Origin: Rostratula benghalensis
Taxonomy: Eukaryota; Chordata; Aves; Charadriiformes; Rostratulidae
Assembly (NCBI GenBank): GCA_013399305.1
Contig: VXAI01000095.1
Location: forward strand, 2,425,422-2,489,421
DNA: 64,000 nucleotides
Direction of reading: 5' to 3'
Numbering within the stretch: the first letter of the stretch is position 1; each line of letters begins with the position of its first letter. Made by a program: the position numbers and the translations under genes. This document shows, one piece after another, positions 35,446 through 45,690 of this stretch. The notes under the pieces are model-generated. The model searched no databases. It was not told where the DNA came from and saw only the letters and a program-made list of their open reading frames with translations.

Positions 35446-37380
35446 AGTCTCCAATGTTTACAAAATATCAAACTGATATGAAATTCTGTGATCAATAGAC
35501 AATCAAGAAATTGTCTCGTTATTTTTCATTTTATTATGTAGTACTTCTCTTTATCAATTTCTTTTTCATTTTTTCTATGCCCCTGACTCTCTTCCTTATC
35601 ATAGCCTGCTTGCATGGGCTCAGCCATAAAATCATCTCTCTGTGAAAGAAACATCCTTCTATTTATTGTGTCTATTTTTTATGATGACTTTTACTTTGAA
35701 TTTATTTAACAATACTCTACTTCTTTCCTTTCACTACATTGTAACTGCTCCTTCCTGTGTCATTTGGAACTGGCTGAAGTTGGCAGATCTCAAATTTCTT
35801 TTTCCTCTTTGAAATGTGCAGATTCTTTCTCCTTCAGTGATAATGGGCATTGTGTTTCTTTAGAAATATTTTTTGGGGCCTATTATTTCTCAGCCACTTC
35901 AGTTGGCAAACTGAAGGCTTGGAAACAAATTAGCTTGGATGGCAGCCCAAGCTGTCAAAATGAGCCTTCCATTCATTACTGAATCATCCACCTCCTGCAT
36001 TTAGATCTTCAGCCCCACTTTTCTAGTAAGCTTCTCAGTTGAGTTCTTGGATTATTTTTTTTTTTTCTGTCACTTTTGAACTCACTACTCCAGTCTACTT
36101 CACTTACGACCACACAGCAAAGCTACTTCCCCATTATCTGGAAGTAATGAACTAATAACGCCAGTATAGAGGGCACAGCTGGTCATCATTTTTGGTAGAA
36201 GACATTAAAATTATATTTTTCTCACATATTATATCTCTGTGAGTTACCTGAGGCTGAGGCCTTGATCACTTTGTCAGGGAAGAAATTCCAGGTAGGAAAA
36301 CCGATTCCTACATGGGTATCATTAAAATCATATTATTAATCTTGCTCTGAAACATTCTGGGGATGAGGTAGGAAGGTCTTGTATCCTTTACACATTTATA
36401 TCTCTTAAGTATTCTCCTCCACTTCTTTCTGGGTTTGGGGTTGGTTTTTTGTGTTTTTTCTGCTTTTTTTTTCTTTTTTCTCCTCTGTCTTTGTCAACAA
36501 ACATTTTCTCAGAGGAATAAATCTCTCATAAATATCACATACCATCTTTTTCTCTCTTCTCCCTTGATGTCAGTATAGGCTTTGATTGTTAGGGGAATGT
36601 TCCCAATGAAATTTTTTGGTTTCAGACACGAAAATCTTTTCCCATCTATTTAGTAAATTTATTGTATGTCTATTTCAAACATTTTTAAAATGCATCCAAT
36701 CTTTTTATTTAAAAATCATCGTGATTGCTAGTGAAAAGTAGTTAAAACAAGTTAACAGTTTTTAAGATGCTAGTAGTACCTGGAAATAAGCTGAACTGTG
36801 TTGGTGAATTTGTAGAGGAGAAAAGTGTACTGTCAGAGTCATATTATTGACCCCCTTTCTATGGGGTAGACAAAGAGAGCTGGTGTAAAGCCTGTGTCTT
36901 ATCCCATCAGGCTGAGATGGCTACTTTGAGTTACTGTTTAGGATATCTCCAGAGTGTCTTTCTGAGGAGAAACTGCAGGAAGCACCAGGAGGCTTCAGAT
37001 TTCTACAGAAAATTTCTAACAAAACCTTTGAGATTACCCTTGATTCTACAGCTCAATTCTAACTGACTGAAATCTAGAAGAAAGGGAGAAGCAGCAAATT
37101 TCTTGGCCAAACCCCACATTCTCAACATGTATTGTGTTAATGTTAGAGCCTATGGAGAAATTTCTACTGATGATGAAGCTGTTGGGGTGAGATGTACATT
37201 AAGGAATAAGTGTCAAACCTTGTGAAGTTTTAGAAGATAAAGTTAGGAAAAAAAAAAAAAGGCATGTATACAACAGGAAGTGAATTTTAGTCCTTCATTA
37301 CTGGGTTTGAGGCTGGTCCAGAAAAGGTCTTAAATGTCTTCATGGGAAAGGTCACAGCTTTCCTTCTCTTTTATCTCTAG
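35446..37380. other. Gene-free, T-rich interval
   Basis: AT-rich with T-rich low-complexity stretches, especially about 36430-36485 and near 36055-36068. No supported exon or named repeat. Confidence 0.6.
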
Positions 37381-37527
37381 AATGATGCATTCCCCTCCAG
37401 TCTGAACAGCGTGTATCAGGACTTGGCCCATGAAAGCCTTGGCTGAAGATCACAAGGACTTCACCTACCCTCAGACATGTGGAAAGAGCCGAGGAGGATT
37501 ATCAGGCTGTGTGACAGCCCAAAGAAG
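37381..37527 (+). other. Exon-like segment, low confidence
   Basis: 147 bases after a strong acceptor (TTTCCTTCTCTTTTATCTCTAG ends at 37380) and before a donor (AAG|GTACTT at 37527/37528). Frame 1 is open for 21 codons (begins NDAFPSSLNSVYQDL) and then stops. No partner exon or poly(A) signal ties it to a gene. It may be a non-coding RNA exon or chance. Confidence 0.2.
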
Positions 37528-38305
37528 GTACTTGTTCACTTGGCTACTACCGTGTTGTTTTACTCTTTATCTCTGTTTTCCTTAACCAACTTCTCTGGAA
37601 CTCTGACACAACTATAATTCTGTTACAAAATAAAAGTTTAACTGGAAAACTTTATAAGATTTTTCCTTCTAAGCAAGGTAAGTCTATCCCTTTTTGGTAT
37701 GCAAGAATGTTGCCTCCCAAATTAAATACACATTTAGCATAAATACACTGTGGTGATTATTGCAATTGGGGACTAACGATTTCCTTCTTCTCTGGCTTTC
37801 CCGCTATGCAGTTGGTTGTGTTTCCACACTTATTGTGGTGAATTAACTCCCTGTGGATAATATAGCTTCACTTGCAGCAGATGTCAAGACTCTTAATCAG
37901 AATGCAAGTAGCCTCAATTACATTTACGTTAATTCACTTTGGAAGTGAAGTAAGTTAAATTGAATTAGGCCTACTTTAATTCTGAATAACTATGTCCGCA
38001 CAGATATTCAATGCATTTTAGCTGATCTGCTCTAAAAATTTATTCAGATTCTCTTTGCAAGTGCTCTCCAAAGTACAGATGCAGAGTGTGGATGACGGAA
38101 ATAAGGAGCAGGAGAGATAGACAGTGCTTGCTACAAAGCGGTGGTTGAGAACATTTGGGTGTAAAGGGTTGGGTTTTGGTCCATCAAGTTTCTTGACTTG
38201 AGTGTAAGATGCTGTGCTTGGCTGAGGTGTGCTGCTCAGGATGTGGAGGAGAAGTCTAGCTATGATGAGAGCAGTTCTGTAGCAAACCAGAAATGTATTT
38301 GGCCA
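37528..38305. other. Gene-free interval
   Basis: No supported gene or named repeat. Confidence 0.6.
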
Positions 38306-38435
38306 CAATGGATCTTTTTGTGCCTCCTTGGAATGAAATGTATTCAGATAGGAACTGCTTCATGTCTGCACAATGGATCTTTTTGTGCCTCCTTGGAATG
38401 AAATGTATTCAGATAGGAACTGCTTCATGTCTGCA
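38306..38435 (+). repeat. Perfect 65-bp tandem duplication
   Basis: Copy 1 (38306-38370) and copy 2 (38371-38435) are identical over all 65 bases, starting CAATGGATCTTTTTGTGCCT and ending TCATGTCTGCA. The bases just before copy 1 (CA) equal the last two of each unit, so two bases of microhomology flank the event. Absence of any mismatch implies a recent event or an assembly artefact. Confidence 0.98.
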
Positions 38436-39090
38436 TTTGCAAAGCAGTCAGCTCTATGGGAAGTGACTGCAATTAAGATGGTTGAAAATATCAACATAAG
38501 GCAGACATGTTAAATAAAACAAAAAAAATTAATGCATTCCTTTATCCATTAGCAACAGTGGCCAACAGCAGAGCTTCAGAGGAGGGTAAAACTGTGGCAC
38601 TAATTCCCTGGTGCATTCCCCTGGCATAAGTTAGCAGGGGCTCAGGATTTCCTGAGCCAAAAGTGGAGTTTTGGAGCAATTATTAATTGCTCATAATGGA
38701 TTTTTTTCCATGCATTGCTGAGCACTTTACTAAAATAGAAGCATTTGCCCTTGTCTCTAGGATTTGTGTCATGTGTATTACCTAACCCATCATGTGTATG
38801 TAGAAAGCAGTTTGGGGATTAACTCCACAGGTAGATGGCCAGTGTGACCATTTCCTGCAGTAGGCCCTGTACAAACTCATGATCAGAAAAGAGCTTTACT
38901 CTGAAGAGTTTACAGCATAAACAGACAAGAGAAGTGACCTGCCTGCAGCCGGAGAACAAAGGGGAAAATACAATGCTAGTCATGATTAAGTGAAAAGTAG
39001 GCAACAACATAGAAAATGCCTTCATGCAACTTGCAAACTTATTATCCACCCATGTCTTGACTAAGTGTACAGTCCTCCTGATTGTCTTCT
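38436..39090. other. Gene-free interval
   Basis: No supported gene or named repeat. Confidence 0.6.
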
Positions 39091-39620
39091 CTTAAAAAGG
39101 ATATGATGGAAAAAGAGAAGGTACAGAGGCAGGCAACAAGGATGAGTAGAGTTATAAAATGACTTTCCTAGAAGCCATTGAATAAAATAGGGCAGGTCAG
39201 CTTGGAAGGGAGACAAGTAATCCAGGTGTGTGTAAAGTCATAAATGGCATGGGAAAAGTGAAATGGAAATGACTATCCGCTGTTACAACACGAGACTAAA
39301 GGGGCAATGAAGGGACTTTTCAGGCAGCTACTTTAGACCAGAACAAATAGAAGTGCTTTTTCACACAGTGCATAATTCACTTGTGGAACTTATTGCTGAC
39401 AGATATAGATTCAAGAAGCAATTAGACAAATTCATGGAAAATAGGTCCAGTAGGGGCTATTAAACACACTGATGCAGATGCAACCTCTGGCTCAGGAAAT
39501 CCCTGAATGGCAGATTGCCAGAAGGTGGAAGGTGGAAGAAGCATCACCCTAGGCCTGGCATGCTTTTCTGTTCTTTCTCTAAGCAACCACTTTGTGTTGC
39601 TACATAGTGTGGGGTTCAGG
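39091..39620 (+). mobile_element. Ancient CR1 LINE 3' region (turtle/crocodile-like)
   Basis: About 530 bp that follows the end of ORF2 and the 3' region of old amniote CR1. Landmarks in order are GGAAAAAGAGAAGGTACAGA, GGTCAGCTTGGAAGGGAGAC, TTTTTCACACAGTGCATAAT, CACTTGTGGAACTTATTGCT, AAATTCATGGAAAATAGGTC and GGGGCTATTAA, then CATCCCTGAA-like and GATTGCCAGAAG words. It is strongly diverged and its frames are broken by many indels, so it is a dead copy. It is a different lineage from the younger CR1 fragments with the ATTCTATG tail, and no such tail is visible here. Confidence 0.85.
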
Positions 39621-39850
39621 CCTGGGAAGATTGTGTCTCTCAGGGTTTTATTTATCCTTTCTAGGGCATTGCTCATATCCCATGTATTATGTCATTTAAT
39701 TCACTTTCCTTATAGGGCAGTGCTATATGTAAGGGGATTTGAGAGCTGAGCTTCTATTTATTTGATAGGAAGAGATGCTAGTACCTGTATGAGGCTGCTG
39801 CTTGAACCTCATTAATAACTTACCATTTTTCAGCTAATCTAGTTTTTTTC

Positions 39851-39980
39851 AGGTTACAAGACAGTGATGATGAGGGTCAGGGATTTTCCAAAGATCCCAC
39901 AGTGGGTTAGTAGCAGGACTGTAGAAAGAGCCCAGACCCACCAGTTCTGAGGTCTGAGCACCACATGCTCTTTCTTTTCA
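39851..39980 (-). mobile_element. MIR-like SINE relic
   Basis: GGGATTTTCCAAAGATCCCA, CAGTGGGTTAGTAGCAGGAC and CCAGTTCTGAGGTCTGAGCA read as the reverse complement of a MIR-type SINE (CAAGGTCACACAG, GTGGCAGAGC and CCCAGGTCT segments). It lies about 230 bp after the ancient CR1. Confidence 0.65.
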
Positions 39981-41746
39981 GGCTGGCTGTTGATTTGAAA
40001 TATAATACTTACCAATAACCAGGCAACCTTAATGTGACACTTCTAGGACAGTGAGCTATGTAAAGGCAATTTGTGAGGCGTCCTGCCCAGTTCAAATGAG
40101 TTCACCTGCTGTATTGTTTAAGAAGTGAGCGTTTTCTATCCTTGCATGAACTCTCTCTGATTCCAAAGGGAGATCCTGGGAAGAGAGAAGAAGGATTGGG
40201 CTATCAGACTCTTTTGCAGTGTAGGGGGAAAAGGTAGCAGATATATATGCTGCATGTACAGGAATGAAGGAACCTGTTAGATCAGTTATTAAGGTCAAAA
40301 ATACACTGTCTTGCCTGCCTTGGAAGAAAAGTGCTTGGGAGAGGAAATGTAGGGAAAAAACCTTGTTTTTTCTTGGGCACTGTGGCACACTGAAGAAAGG
40401 ACGCGTGGATCACATGGCAAGACAGGGATGACACAGAGAAGACTGTCTGTTCTGAGGCTTCATTTTCCACAGCAACAGCAGGTTTTCACATTGCAAAAAT
40501 AATAATTGTCTAGTAGGAGCCCATCCATCAACTGATGCCTCAGGTCCCCCTTGCAATTAAGATATAAAACAAATTGGGCTGCTGCATGCACTGTAATGAT
40601 TTTTTAATCTTTTTCTTTCAGATCAGCTACGTGACACTAGTCATTCTAAGGTTAAGTGGGAGGGAGTTCCTGGGAACTGAGGTTGTAGGAGAAGTATATG
40701 TACAAACTGCCTCTTTCTCCAAACACAACCAGTTTGAGGGTTATGCCCGTGCTTATTAAGGCAGAATAGCATGAAAAGAGTTTGAAGATGGGAAGCATAT
40801 CATAGTGTCTGCCCATTAAATGCCTGAGATGTGAGAACTAACTTTTTAGACTCCACTTTTATGATCGTCAAGTCTGTGACAGGGCAGTGTTTAGTCTATT
40901 ATCTTATCAGCTAGTGGCTACATATTCATTGGAGAGAGATGAGCTGTCCATTATATGTATTTTGTTCCTTTATGATGAAAGATAATTTGTATAAAAGCAT
41001 CCAGAGCGTAGGCATTTTGGGATGCTTTTAACATATCAAAAGAATCTGATCTGTATCTGTCTTTTTCCTCTAGCCAAATTATTCACCAGGAATACTGATT
41101 CTTCTATTTCTTTTCCATTTCCTCTCCACACCGTCGGTGTTAAACACTTACTTTTTTATTTTTAATATAAGCGGAGCAGAGCAGGGAGTGGAGACTAAGA
41201 CATAAACCAAAGGAACAGAAATAAGGGCCTCCTGGATTATCTTTTTAACATTTTATTCTAATTATTTATTGCACAAAAAAACCCCACCACAGCCATTTTT
41301 TCTTCCCTCTATAACTTTTTCAATAATTTTCCCTCCTATTTGCCAGATTGGGAAAATCCAAAGGAGCAAAACAAACAATCTGGAAGAGACTATGACTTCC
41401 TTATAAACCTCTACTTTGTTATTAGGCTTATTTTGAATGACTTGATCTGAGTATGTGTCTCCAGTTACCCAAAAGAGAGGATGCTTCTCTGGCTGCCAGC
41501 TGGGAAGCTTGGATGGAGTGTTAAGTATTGAAGTGATGTAGGTCTTGGGGTTGCAAACCTCATTTTTCTGGAGATACATTTGGTGAAGCCAGAGCTCACA
41601 ATAAGTTCTTTGACCAGAAAAACAAGTTATTTGTCTTCCACCCTTCCTTCTTTTCCATGTGTGCAGTGGTTGTACGCTCTTTCCATGGAGTTAGAGCAGG
41701 CTGATCTACTCACTTTTGCAAGCCTCTCAAACTTTCAACCCTTTTT
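39981..41746. other. Gene-free interval
   Basis: No supported gene. A T-rich acceptor-like sequence ends at 40620 (CTTTTTCTTTCAG) but no convincing exon follows. Low-complexity A or T runs occur near 41150 and 41275. Confidence 0.6.
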
Positions 41747-41827
41747 ATTTTGCTGGTGTTCCCCTACCAGTAGGTTCCCCTACCAGTAGGTTTTGCTGGT
41801 GTTCTCCTACCAGTAGGTTGCCCTACC
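41747..41827 (+). repeat. Short compound minisatellite
   Basis: A 16-bp unit CCCCTACCAGTAGGTT occurs twice in a row (41761-41776 and 41777-41792). A larger unit of about 42 bp, including TTTGCTGGTGTT, then repeats with one C-to-T change (TCTCCTACCAGTAGGTT ending near 41819). A partial CCCTACC follows. Each unit contains the near-palindrome CCTACCAGTAGG. Confidence 0.9.
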
Positions 41828-44800
41828 GCTTTTCTGTCTTGGACAAGAACTGTTGAATTTAGGCTTTTGATGTCTGACATCTCTCTTGCTTTTTTTTTTT
41901 AAAGTTAAATTTCATAGACCTATTTCAAAGGGAGCTATGGACACCTAGGTCTCTGAAGACCAGAAATTAAAACCACTATATAAAGGATCTAAAAAGGTAC
42001 AGAACATATTAGTCTGGTCATGATTATTTTAACGGTTATTAAATTTACTTTCAGGTGTTTTACAGAGCATATATAATATGTTGTCTTGAAACAAATCACT
42101 TGCTCCCATCAACCACAGGAATGACAGATATATGTCTTCATGTAGCAAGGGAATTCATAGCTGTGAACTAAGTGTTTGTGTTTAGGATTTTCTCTTTGTG
42201 TTTTCAGAAAATGCTTCATGCTCCTATAACACCTTTCACTGCCAAGGGCTTGCTCCCGATCTATCAAGATGAGGAATAACTACTTGATTTAAGTCAAAGA
42301 TTTATGGCAGTATAAATCCATGGCGAGATCAGTTGCTGGCTCAGATAGCTGAGTTTATCCAAAAGACTTTAACTGCAGTCAGGCAATAGAAGTAGTTGCA
42401 GTGGGAAAAAGGAGAATAATGAACCTCCCATGCTTTGGATCCTTCCCCTATAATTTGGGTTGACAATCACAGTGTTCTTCAGTCTCATCTTTCCACTATG
42501 TCACTTGCCTTGATTTCTGAGTTCCCCCACTCCTTTCTCTGGAGTTCTTGACATTTCCCTTTGCAGCTTGGATTGCCCAGTCCCCCTTCTCCCTTCAAAA
42601 GTTTACATTCTCTCAAAGACAGATACGTGTGGCTTGGGCTGCTACCTAAACAAAGTTCTTCTTAAGTTCCTTTTAACTCTCTGTAACTCCTTCCTTGTTG
42701 AATTGAATCTCTTAGTCATTGGCTGTACTGGTTTGTGTGAGGTTTTAGACTGGCTTCTCCAATTATTACCTTCTCTGAGAGCCATCCATCAGCACAATCA
42801 AACCAACCCTTCTTCCCATTCCAGTCAGGAGGAAAGGTGTTCCTATCATTCAATAAGCGCTTGCTTTACATGCAAAAGTGCATGTCTGCATTTCGCTTTC
42901 AGTAAATAGTGCTGCATTTTTAATGAGCTTGTCCCAAAGTAACAGATTGTGCTGCCAAATGCTTTAAATTTCTGTCTTTTCAGGTCCTAAAATAAGTTTT
43001 TGCTGACTTCTTGTTGGTAATGGTTGAAGGGGATGGTTTTCAAAATATTCATAGCTGGCACCAGCTGAAGATTTGCTTTTTATTTTGCTCCTGCTGAGTG
43101 TGGTGGCTCTTTTCTCTCATTCCTCCCAGGGAAGCCTGTTTAAACGTCCCTTGCATACTGTAATTGAATCCACTGTAGGAACTCGAGCTTGTAGCATCTT
43201 TCTCTGGGCCTCTGGACGTTCCTGGGGGTGATAATCTGCATTTAATGATGAACTCTGCAGTCTGAAGCCTTGTGTAAGAGACTATCCAAGGAGTAAGACA
43301 GGAAATATGTTGATATGCTCCATTTTAATTCAAGAGGTAAATGAGGGCACCATGGGTCATGGCGATAAGTGTCAGCTTCGGGCTGAAATGCTCTGCTCAT
43401 TGGCTCAGCAGTTCAAACAACAGCATCTGCGGAGCCTTGCCTATTGCTTGTTCTGAGCTGAGATGTCGGTATGAAGAGAAATACGGTTCTTACTCTTTGG
43501 TTTCTGAAATCGATTTGGCAACGTAAAATCCCAAGGGTGCAATGGTGCTTTTTGTATTAAACTCAGATTCAGTGACTTGATTCTATTTGAATGTTAGGTT
43601 GCGGGGCCAACTTTCCAGCTGATGCTACTCAACACACTTTAATAAAGCCGATTATATTTCATGGATGTCCACAAAGATATACTGGCTTATGCTTTTTAAG
43701 AATCCAGCCCCACACCCCTTACAAATATTTCATTGTAAGTGCTGTAATATGGAAAGATATTTTAAGATTCGGTTTCAAAACAGGGAGCTAGAATGCTTTT
43801 GGGGGAAGTATGAGAGGAAGGAGTTTTAAGGGAGACCATGCACAGCCATTATTACGTTGTATCACATGTATTGTAACACATAGAGCCCTAATGTTATGCC
43901 TGAAAGATGGTGAGGCCTGAGAAGAACAACTTGTCATCTGAAGCCAGCGTGAGCACGTGAGCCTGGGATTTAACTGAAGGGAGCAGAAAAGTTTAGCATT
44001 AATTTTACTTTTCATGGTGGTAATGGTTATTTTAACGTTTCAAAGTGAGGAAGAACTGAACTTACTCACAGGCATGGGACATACGGGTCTGAGCTGGTAG
44101 AGTACTGGAGCCTGATGAGGTTTCTGGCATATACCAGAAACTCTGGTATGAAATTGGAAGAAACTCATAAACAAATTGCCTCCTGGGAGGGCTGAGGTGG
44201 GTCAAGATGAAAGTGGAAAGAGGGGGAAGTGGAGAGAAAAGAGAAAAAAAAAAGTAGTTGTGCAAGGTGCTGAATGTGAAAACAATAAGCTTTGATGTGA
44301 TGAGCATTGGCTGGGAAGGAGAAGGATCTTAGGATGGCAGAGAAGGTAGGTGACTCTGGATAAATGGGCTGGAGGGGATGAGGGCAGAAGCCTGGAGGGG
44401 AGAAAGCTTCAGTGAGATGAGGCGTGAGATGACTAAGCCTTGGCTGAAAGGCTTCAGCCTTATAAATTGGGCAGGCAGATTTAATGGCAGCTTTGACATC
44501 TGGGAGAAGAGGGAGGAAGAGCTAAAAATGCCCCTAAGAATATGAGTCTGTGAGAAGGACATCACCACTGGCAATGTGGAAAGGAAGGAGAAAACATATT
44601 AACCCCCCCACAAAGGCTAAGAGTTCAGAGGCTGAAATTCTGAGAGCACAGAAGTTGGTGGGGGGAGTAAGCACCGACTGCCCCATGAAGGTCCTCTGGA
44701 TCTCCTGCGGCGGGTGGGTGGTGCACAGCTTTTCCTGCAGTTGAAGGAAGGGGTCACAATTCTGTCAGTTCGGTGTGGCATCCACAGAGCTTGGTAGAGA

Positions 44801-44971
44801 GGTGGGAATGAGGTATCTTAAGGCTAAAGTGAATTACTTCTCCCAGAGCAAAAGGGGATGTTAGGGAAATGATGTGGCTCTCCGTGATACCCATTTACTG
44901 TGCGGTAGGCCTGAAGTATTGTATCATATCCAATGCCCTTATCTCATCCAAGTCTCTGCCCTGGAGCTCTT
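41828..44971. other. Gene-free interval with purine-biased segment
   Basis: No supported exon or named repeat. From about 44050 to 44600 the + strand is noticeably purine-rich (many GGAGAAG and GAGGAAG words). A three-arm inverted repeat lies at 44120-44149. The minus-strand open frames at 44062-44307 and 44329-44574 mirror this purine bias and are not credible genes. Confidence 0.6.
44120..44149. repeat. Overlapping alternative inverted repeats
   Basis: GTTTCTGG (44120-44127) is complementary to CCAGAAAC (44134-44141). ATACCAGA (44131-44138) is complementary to TCTGGTAT (44142-44149). The central CCAGA arm is shared, so the two 8-bp stems exclude each other. Confidence 0.9.
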
Positions 44972-45690
44972 TCACAGAATCACAGAATATCAGGGATTGG
45001 AAGGGACCTTGAAAGATCATCCATTCCAATCCCCCTGCCAGAGCAGGAACACCTGGATCAGGTCACACAGGAATGTGTCCAGGAGGGTTTTTAATATCTC
45101 CAGAGGAGGAGACTCCACAACCTCTCTGAGCAGCCCTTTCCAGTGTTCTGTCACCCTCACTGTGAAGATGTTTTTCCTCATATTTAAGTGGAACCTCTTA
45201 TGTTCCATCTTACACCCATTGCCCCCTGTCCTATCATTGCCTGTCACTGAGAAGAGCCTAGCTCCATCCTCCTGACACTCACCCTTTACAGATTTATAAA
45301 CATTCATGAGGTCACCCGTCAGTCTCCTCCAAGCTAAAGAGACCCAGCTCCCTCAGCCTTTCCTCACAGGGGAGATGCTCCACTCCCTTCATCATCTTTG
45401 TGGCTCTGCCCTGGACTCTCTCAAGCAGTTCCCTGTCCCTCTGGAACTGAGGGGCCCAGAACTGGACACACTATTCCAGATGGGGTCTCACCAGGGCAGA
45501 GTAGAGGGGGAGGAGAACCTCTCTCCACCTACTGACCACCCCCCTTCTAATACACCCCAGGATGCCATTGCCACAAGGGCACAGAGCTGGCTCATGGTCA
45601 TCCTGCTGCCCACCAGGACCCCCAGGTCCCTTTCCCCTAGCCTGACCCACTCAGGCCTGGTCCATGTGGAAGCAGGGTACTGCCATTCCG
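44972..45690 (-). mobile_element. CR1 LINE fragment, about 700 bp
   Basis: Starts TCACAGAATCACAGAAT (reverse of the CR1 terminal repeat), then GGATTGGAAGGGACCTTGAA. It continues through the standard antisense CR1 blocks to CCAGATGGGGTCTCACCAGG, CCAGGATGCCATTGCCACAA and CACCAGGACCCCCAGGTCCC. The right boundary is fuzzy. The 168-residue open frame at 45306-45812 and its minus-strand shadows come from this repeat. It resembles the copy at 62882-63300 and probably shares its subfamily. Confidence 0.95.

Noticed and set aside
40595..40760. Exon after the strong acceptor at 40620
   Set aside because: Possible donors give either a 29-base micro-exon or a weak site, with no supporting phase or partner exon.
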